The notes beneath the pieces are model-generated. The model was not told the origin of the DNA. It searched no databases and was given only the letters and a program-made list of their open reading frames with translations. A DNA stretch of 64,000 nt from Mactra quadrangularis. Its lineage: Eukaryota > Mollusca > Bivalvia > Venerida > Mactridae. Positions 25,433-64,000 of this stretch are shown in pieces; the first letter of the stretch is position 1, and each line of letters begins with the position of its first letter. The position numbers were made by a program, and so were the translations under genes. The DNA lies in the NCBI GenBank assembly GCA_025267735.1, contig CM046304.1:17670001-17734000 (forward strand). Direction: 5' to 3'.

Positions 25433-27370
25433 GTAGTGAGCCGAGAGTCACATCATTGTTGAGTTTATAAGCTCGCAAATTGTTGGTTGTATTAAAAAAC
25501 TATTTGACACTATTTGATGCATGTAAGCTAACTTTTATGTAGATTTATCATTATATTTTCGATTGTATAAAAGTTTTTGTTGTATTAGTGATATTTAAAG
25601 CGTACATGAAGACAATAATAAGTTAGGGTGATTTTTGTCTGAAAGAGTTGTGTACCTTTCTCTATATATATATGTGACGCGTCATGACAAAACCTGCATT
25701 AATGACGTTGATGACGTTGTCGGGAAAATCCACTTTAAAAATTATGTCATAATAATTTTCGTCACGCATGTTTACGAGCGGTCAGTTTTAGCTCGACGTA
25801 GATTTGAATTTCTACCTTCATAGAGTTTACAGTTTACTCGTACTCGATGGATTGTTTTTAAAATAGGAGAGAAACTTGCCGTAAAGTTAATCCTAATATA
25901 TTATGCTATATGTTAGAGTTAAAATAATTAATTTGATCGGATAATTACAGTACTCCTCACAATCCTATTACCGGTCATTTTTGAACATATTCAGTGATAA
26001 CATTTTTTTTCATGTAACAAATTTTTTTTGATCTTATATTTCGATCCCTGCTTAGTCAATGCATGTATGAAGAAAAGGGAAAATAAACTCAAAGTTTTGT
26101 GCTCCAAATACATGTCTAAAACACAAAAGGGAGTTGTTTAGATAAAACGAACGAGCGACATATAAACCGAACGTTTGAGTCGGCGGGAATAGGAATCAAA
26201 ATCCTTTTTAATTCAACACAATGCACCTTAAATCATTTAGCAAATCTAAGTAGTAACATCATATCGTTAAATGTGCAAAATTTGAGTAAAAAATAGCCAT
26301 CACTCACTTCAAAATCTAAAAGTTTCCCTCCCAGTTGTGGTGAATGTGCAGCATAATAAAGCAGACATTTTTATGACATCATCATGGCGTACATTAGCCA
26401 ATAATGAATATAGGACTGTTCAAAAGTTAAGAACCATCAGTGATTAAAACAATTCAGTTTATTTAGATGTATGATTTTATTTTGTTTCATTATGTTTTAT
26501 TTTTGCTATTGTACTAAATGCTTTTAATTGAGAGTCTACGCGTATACGTAGCTTTAATGAGCTCTAGATCTATATAACCTACGCAGATCAAGATTTAGAT
26601 CTATGACAACATTAATTTATGTTTAGACTTTTAATCAAGAATCATGAATGATAAGGAAAAATCTTTTGACAACTGTTTCTTTTTTTCTAAATTCTGATTT
26701 CCACCACACTCCTCCCAATCTTATTTAACAAAACAAATATGAAAGAAATTAAAGCATAACTACCTTCAAATCTAACAATAAGACAGCCAATTTACTTAAA
26801 AATGTTTTAATTATGCATGATTCAATTCTGTATTTTGTATAACGAAATCGTTTGAACCATATTGATGTCGTGTCATACATTTTCACGACCCAAGCTAGAT
26901 TTTAAATTCACATGAAACACTTTTAAATGTAAGTTTGTAAACAAAAACATATTATTTGTTAATGCTTGGCGTCTTAATTTAGTTAACAATGCCCAAAGAA
27001 GCGACACATCAAAAGTGTTGAACCCGTTTTATTGTGCTTCCATTGTTGAAATGAATCCCCCGAATGACAGCGGATTTCATTTTGTAAACAATGTAAAAAC
27101 TGGTCCAATTTTAAGCATTTACATCCTTTACTTGGCATGGAAATCGTTCTGTATACACTTTGACACCACTGAACGTATCTGAATAATTAAAATAAAAAAA
27201 AGATAACTTAAGCTTAGAAATTTTAACCGTCAGGCGAATCCGTTTGCGGGGAGTATATTAAATATATGAACATCATATACTCGTGACATCATTATTTTCT
27301 GAGCTTGATCAAGCAATTCTCTAAATTACTTTTTCCATAAAGTACCGGTACTAGTATTTTCGTTTTTCAG
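25433..27370. other. Intergenic, nothing recognised
   Basis: No exon that could precede the candidate exon at 27371 was recognised here. Confidence 0.4.
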
Positions 27371-27502
27371 GATATGTGTCAGTACGTGAAAGTTTGGAGG
27401 CAGACAAGACAGAGGTGTGCCTGCTTAAGAACCCAACTTTTCGGTTTGTTGATGACTCCAGACCGGCACCTGTCCCCTACCTGTCAGGGCATGAGTGAAG
27501 CC
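27371..27502 (+). CDS. Candidate terminal coding exon of an unrecognised gene
   Basis: A strong polypyrimidine acceptor (cgtttttcag) precedes a GC-richer block in AT-rich surroundings. In one frame it takes two bases of a split codon, reads YVSVRESLEADKTEVCLLKN and then PTFRFVDDSRPAPVPYLSGHE, and reaches TGA around 27500. A second frame is also open (MCQYVKVWRQT..., stop near 27520), so the frame is not certain. An AATAAA at 27681-27686 could end a short 3' UTR. I recognise no family and found no convincing upstream exon. It lies in the convergent space between BMAL1 and PIK3C2. Confidence 0.4.
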
Positions 27503-27680
27503 AGACAGAAGTACCTTTAAAGTCCTTGCGACCATATATCTGTCCTGTGTTACAGAAACAATTTTGTCCGAGTCCAAAAAGTATATGTTATACATAATGT
27601 TGTATGAATGTTGATAGACTCAGATAGAGTCTAATACCTGTAATACTGATAATATTTGTTGTTTGATTTTTATTCTACTT

Positions 27681-27686
27681 AATAAA
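27681..27686 (+). promoter_or_regulatory. Candidate polyadenylation signal AATAAA
   Basis: AATAAA lies about 180 bp after the stop of the candidate exon at 27371-27502, as expected for a short 3' UTR. Isolated AATAAA motifs are common in AT-rich DNA, so this counts only with the exon. Confidence 0.35.
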
Positions 27687-27900
27687 ATCGAGAACAATAG
27701 ACTACAGTTTAATCCCTGCTAACAGCAAGAATAAAGAGCAGCAACCTCCGACTAGCGGCATATTAGAATACCCCCTTGATTTTGCTCTATGTTTGACCTC
27801 TAACGAACGACACCTCCATAGAGCGGTAAACGGCCGTAAGGATAAATCCCGTTTGTTTATTATAATTAACCTCATTTTAGCGACACTAAGTCTTACAAGG

Positions 27901-28370
27901 GGTGCGTTGCCTAAGTAAATCGCTATATATCGCTACAAAGAAAATACAAGGAAACGGCTTGCTTCAAGATATCGCTCCATTTCGCTACGTAGCGAAAGCT
28001 AGCGAAAAAAATCTTCGCTACCCAAAAGCGCTTTAACAAATCAAAATGACTGCTTCCACAATAATGTGACTTCCTGTTTGCCGACAATTTGGTTTTTATG
28101 TTTGACTGACTATAGATGAATTGAAATTAATTAATATTTGTAATTGTTTAAATAAACATATGTTTTTATAGTGATTTTATACTGTTAAAGCCTTATTTAG
28201 TTTGAAATCGCCCCGATAACATGCAATTGCAATAAGCGCAAAAGTTTTACTTGGCAAAAGTCGCCATCTTGGTTTGTGACGTAAATAGTTAGCCGTTTCC
28301 TAAGATGAATCGCTACAAGAAAGTGCTTTTTCATAGCGAAACGTAGCGAAAATTGTTAGGCAACGCGCCC
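27901..28370. mobile_element. 470-bp MITE with 5-bp target duplication
   Basis: Termini ggtgcgttgcctaa and ttaggcaacgcgcc are inverted repeats. The flanks caagg (27896-27900 and 28371-28375) are identical. The interior carries many cgctac/gtagcg motifs, including tcgctacgtagcga. Superfamily unassigned. Confidence 0.8.
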
Positions 28371-28375
28371 AAGGT

Positions 28376-29744
28376 CTTTTTATCACTAATCGATAATAAA
28401 CATAGACCGGAAAATTTTAACAACAAGCGATACGAACAGGGGTTAATAAACAAGTGATATTATGGTTTCCATGCCATCAACGAACAAATTTAGATGAAGA
28501 GCGCTTTGTTGGTAGGCTGGCTTCATCAAATATCAGTCGTACACACGCATAAAGCTAGTTGACGATAATAAATGAAACATAATATGTAACTGTACTGATT
28601 ATAAATTATGATAAACTTATATTCTGAATTCAACTGGAATATTTTAGGTGCAGAGATTGGCTGATTGAAGATTGATTGATGTAAACAACATAGATAATTA
28701 TAATACGCACATTTATGAAAGTGTGACATTTTCTTGTGTACAATTCCCACATTACACATATCAAGGAATACGCTTTTTGTTACTTTTATCACCAGAATTA
28801 CAGTCTAAATCACTAGCAACTCAGCGATTACGAATTTGTTTGTGGACGAATTTTTAAGGGGACGAATCTATACCTCCAACGTTTAAATTGGATTTATTTA
28901 CTTACGGTTTAAAATTTAACACGAATTCTATTCATTATCTCAAATAATTGTGAGAATTAAAAATCTTTTAAGTTTATATAAGAAACGTAAAAAGAAATTT
29001 TAAATAAGGAATCATTTACATAATAAAATGAGCATCCGATATTTATCAATTTTAACGATGTCGACGAAAACTGATCACAAATTTGTGGAGATGACCCGAT
29101 ATTGCCCGAAGTTTGACAGCAGCTAAATTATGGAAATTCTACCTTTAGCGGGTAATTGTATAAATGATTATAAAATTAATTGAATATTTTGGTTGCTGAC
29201 GGAACAACGATAATTATCATTGAAACAGTAAAATGTAATACCGATATAACTATGCATGTATACATATCATTTGTTGTCTGTTTTTAAAGAACAGTATGAC
29301 GTAACATCATTTTATTTATTTTGACATTATTCTGATGAAAACCATGGGTACTTTAGATAACTATAGCGTCAAAAGTAAGCTGTATTTCCGAAAACGGGTT
29401 TCGACTTCAAACACAACAAACTTTTTTCTATATGAAAATGCAAAAACTTAAAAATTGAAAATTTTGTATTTAATGCAGGTTTTTCCATGACGCGACACAT
29501 ATGTATTAGAGCCATAGACAAAGATCGCCTGTGATCTGACCTACCTACAATAATTTCATTATAATATTAAATTTCCTTATATAAGCATTGCACTTACCTA
29601 TTATGTATCACAAAACAAAGAAACAAAAAGACAAAAGACTATTTTACAGGACAAACTTCATACATAGTTCTGATATAAATATAGAATACAAAATTACTAA
29701 CACGCAACCATGTTACTTCAAAGAATAAACAGCTTTTTTTATGA
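28376..29744. other. Intergenic, AT-rich, nothing recognised
   Basis: No splice-supported exon or repeat family was seen. Confidence 0.45.
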
Positions 29745-30440
29745 ATCAATACTATGGGCTGTTTCAAAAGTAATAAAATTAGTTTTATTACTAAATCAAA
29801 ATCATGGGCTTTTTCAAAAATAGCAATATTACTTAATCAATATCAATGGCTGTTTCAAAAATAGCAATATTACTTAATCAATATCAATGGCTGTTTCAAA
29901 AATAGCAATATTACTTAATCAATATCAATGGCTGTTTCAAAAATAGCAATATTACTTAATCAATATCAATGGCTGTTTCAAAAGTAGCTATATTACTAAA
30001 TCAATATCATGGTCTGTATCAAAAGTAGTTTTATTACTAAATCAATATCATGGTCTGTATCAAAAGTAGTTTTATTACTAAATCAATATCATGGTCTGTA
30101 TCAAAAGTAGTTTTATTACTTAATTAATATCATGGGCTGTTTCAAAAGTAGTTTTATTACTAAATCAATATAATGGGTTGTTTCAAAAGTAGTTTTATTA
30201 CTAAATCAATATAATGGGTTGTTTCAAAAGTAATTATATTACTAAATCAATATCATGGGTTGTTTCAAAAGTAGTTTTATTGCTTAATTAACCTGATTGG
30301 CTTTTGTCAAAAGTTGTTACAATACTAAATAAATATCATGGGTTGTTTCAAAAATTGTTAAATTACTGAGTCAATATCATGGGCTGTTTTAAATGAAGGT
30401 AAGATTACAAAATAAACAACAAGGGCTGTTTCAAAAGTAG
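29745..30440. repeat. 41-bp minisatellite downstream of PIK3C2
   Basis: About 16 units of caatatcaatggctgtttca, aaaatagcaatattacttaa, t. In one variant subset the - strand reads taataaaac, giving about seven AATAAA motifs in PIK3C2 sense. Confidence 0.93.
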
Positions 30441-31009
30441 TTTTATAAAAGCAAGGCTTAAGTGTATATATTCTGTTGACAATATAGACAGTTACAAAAG
30501 TTATGTAATAGCATAAGCTTTGATATCAGATTACAGTTAAACATTGATCACTAATACAAGCTACATAATAATGTATACATTAATAAATAATAATCATTCA
30601 AAATTGTGAAACCATTTTTTCAATAATTCAAGCGTAAGAAACATAAAATTACAACAATTGCAAATTTACAACAATTGCACAACTAAAAATCAAAACAGAA
30701 TAATAATTACAGAACAACTTAATGTTGAAAAATGTAACATGTATAAATACATTGTATGTGAATGTTATATAAAATATCTAAAAAACTACCAGTATCAAAT
30801 TTGCGTCAAATTTGTATTGTGTCAAAAATAAAGGACAATCAAAAGCACGATTACATTTGTGTTTACACTGAAAAATATAAAATGAGATTTTAACATAAAA
30901 TAAAGTCCTTATTTTCCACAGGTTTTGTCAAAATTAAAGCACTTAATAAATATTCATAACTCGTTTAATTCAACTTGAGACCATTAAAATAAGTTGCATC
31001 ATACATAAA

Positions 31010-31990
31010 GTACATATAAACGTAACATCTAACAACTTCAACTTACAACTTGTAAACATTAGACATAACCACTTGCAACTGGTAAATGTTAGATCTGACG
31101 ACTCACAACTGATAAACATAACAGCTAGCTAGTCACATCTTGTAAACATTAGATCAGACCACTAACAACTTGTACACATAAGATCTAACAACACACGTCT
31201 TGTAAACATTAGATCTAACAACTCACATCTTGTAAACATTAGATCTGACCACTAACAACTTGTAAACATTAGATCTAACAACTCATATCTTGTAAACATT
31301 AGATCTAACAACACACATCTTGTAAACATTAGATCTGACCACTCACATCTTGTTAACACTACATCTGACCACTCACATCTTGTAAACATTAGATCTGATC
31401 ACTCACAACTTGTAAACATTAGATCTGATCACTCACAACTTGTAAACATAAGAGCTAGCCACTCACATCTTGTAAACATTAGATCTGACCACTAACAACT
31501 TGTAAACATTAGATCTGATCACTCACAACTTGTAAACATAAGAGCTAGCCACTCACATCTTGTAAACATTAGATCTGACCACTCACATCTTGTAAACATT
31601 AGATCTGACCACTAACAACTTGTAAACATAACATCTAACAACTTACAACTTGTAAACACTACAGCTAGCCACTTACAACTTGTAAACATTAGATCTGACC
31701 ACTAACAACTTGTAAACATTAGATCTAACAACTCACATCTTGTAAACATTAGATCTGACCACTCAAAACTTGTAAACATTAGATCTGATCACTCACAAAT
31801 TGTAACATTACATCTGATCACTCACAACTTGTAAAATGTTAGATCTGATCACTCACAACTTGTAAATGTTAGATCTGATCACTCACATCTTGTAAACATA
31901 AGATCTTACAATCTACAACTTGTAAACATTAAATATAACCACTCATAACTTGTAACATCTAATCACTCACAACTTGTAAACATTTTAGCA
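31010..31990. repeat. 30-bp minisatellite in or after the PIK3C2 3' UTR
   Basis: About 32 units of cttgtaaacattagatctga plus ccactcacaa, directly contiguous, without unique spacers. Related sequence reaches to within about 40 bp of the PIK3C2 stop. Confidence 0.95.
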
Positions 31991-32057
31991 TCTTAATCAG
32001 TATCTTTACAAAACACTCAAGCTTGTAAACACATGTTTAACTGTATCCCTGGTAACC

Positions 32058-63356
<31,299 letters not shown>

Positions 63357-63383
63357 CTGTAAAATACAACATAGGTATTATTA

Positions 63384-63522
63384 GTTACACAGTCAGGTAC
63401 TGACCGGATACGGTGTGATACCGGGTCAGTAAATTAATATTGGGTGAGAGCGTAGCTCGAGCCCAATATTTATTCACTGACCCGGTATCACACCGTATCC
63501 GGTCAGTAACTGACTGTGTAAC
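63384..63522. mobile_element. Foldback element with 49-bp near-perfect arms
   Basis: Arms gttacacagtcaggtactga, ccggatacggtgtgatac and the reverse complement ending tgactgtgtaac, around a loop of about 40 nt. It starts only 27 nt upstream of the acceptor of the PIK3C2 exon ending at 63356. Confidence 0.9.
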
Positions 63523-63712
63523 GAATTTATCTTACCGAGTACTAATTTTGGAGTAGAAAAATAAGGTTTCGTCAGCGCTATCATTTATAAATTTTGTTAC
63601 TGACTGGATATTAGAATCTACTGACCTAATATGGGATAATACATGGTCAGCACGTGACCGCTCTCGGCCAATGAAAAACGAGTATTCTGTACGAGGTAAG
63701 ATAAACAACATT

Positions 63713-64000
63713 AAAGGTACTCATTCACAAACTTCAACTTAGATATCAACTTTTTCTAAAACTATCAAAATTGTATGGCACTATTTTTGGAAACAGGAAA
63801 ATAGTGTTCTGATAATGACATTTTTAGTGCAAATTGACATACAACTACAAATGATGGTGTTTCATGTAGTAAATATCTAACCCGTATGTCACGGTATTTT
63901 TTCACTTTTATTGTATATTTCTTGCAACATTTAGGTAACTTTGTCTTAAAATAATAAAAATTATTTTTTGACACAATTACAGACACTGAATGGTATTTTG
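63713..64000. repeat. Unclassified dispersed repeat, family R, copy 2
   Basis: Matches 12554-12880 and runs off the window edge. Confidence 0.85.

Noticed and set aside
25635..25823. 62-codon open frame MSERVVYLSLY...
   Set aside because: No splice sites in phase, no recognisable family, ordinary AT-rich composition.
31010..31990. Regular 30-bp repeats that could suggest a CRISPR array
   Set aside because: Units are contiguous without unique spacers, and the context is an animal genome.
63765..63986. 73-codon open frame upstream of the first kinase exon seen
   Set aside because: Lies in dispersed repeat family R, whose other copy at 12554 is intergenic; not the preceding PIK3C2 exon.

Overview
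The window is AT-rich, intron-rich, repeat-laden animal nuclear DNA. Introns are GT-AG and short. There are many tRNA-derived SINEs, foldback MITEs and minisatellites, and several non-autonomous elements with tandem cores of about 150 bp. Together with the divergence of the two recognisable genes, this points to a mollusc, most likely a bivalve. That assignment is inference; no rRNA, mitochondrial or barcode sequence is present.

Left part (about 1-10.2 kb, + strand): the last four coding exons of the clock transcription factor gene BMAL1/ARNTL (cycle). It ends in the near-invariant transactivation tail ...[19 protein letters not shown] and a stop at 10191. Earlier exons (bHLH, PAS) lie outside the window.

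Middle (10.2-32 kb): mostly intergenic or UTR. It holds SINEs, MITEs, an ATT/ATC microsatellite field and minisatellites at 13.0, 21, 30 and 31 kb. One short GC-richer terminal-exon candidate lies on the + strand at 27371-27502; its product is not recognised.

Right part (32.06-63.36 kb, - strand): the 3' end of a class II phosphoinositide 3-kinase gene (PIK3C2). I resolved thirteen phase-consistent coding exons totalling 1740 nt (579 residues plus stop). They cover most of the catalytic domain, a PX domain and the C-terminal C2 domain. The N-terminal part lies beyond position 64000. Residue numbers below count from the first residue seen in this window. The two genes are convergent (tail to tail), and the same gene families are also linked on two human chromosomes.

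Main theme of the hunt: several tandem arrays are built from intron-exon junctions. The acceptor and start of a BMAL exon recur 7 times (8741-9023). The acceptor and start of a PIK3C2 PX exon recur 14 times (42094-42690). The 3' half of another PIK3C2 exon with its donor is duplicated across a CCCTA/CCCTG array, with 4 of 5 differences synonymous. Donor-like and acceptor-like minisatellites flank two further exons. A SINE has also inserted exactly on a PIK3C2 5' splice site and duplicated it. The kinase activation segment carries DFN instead of DFG.
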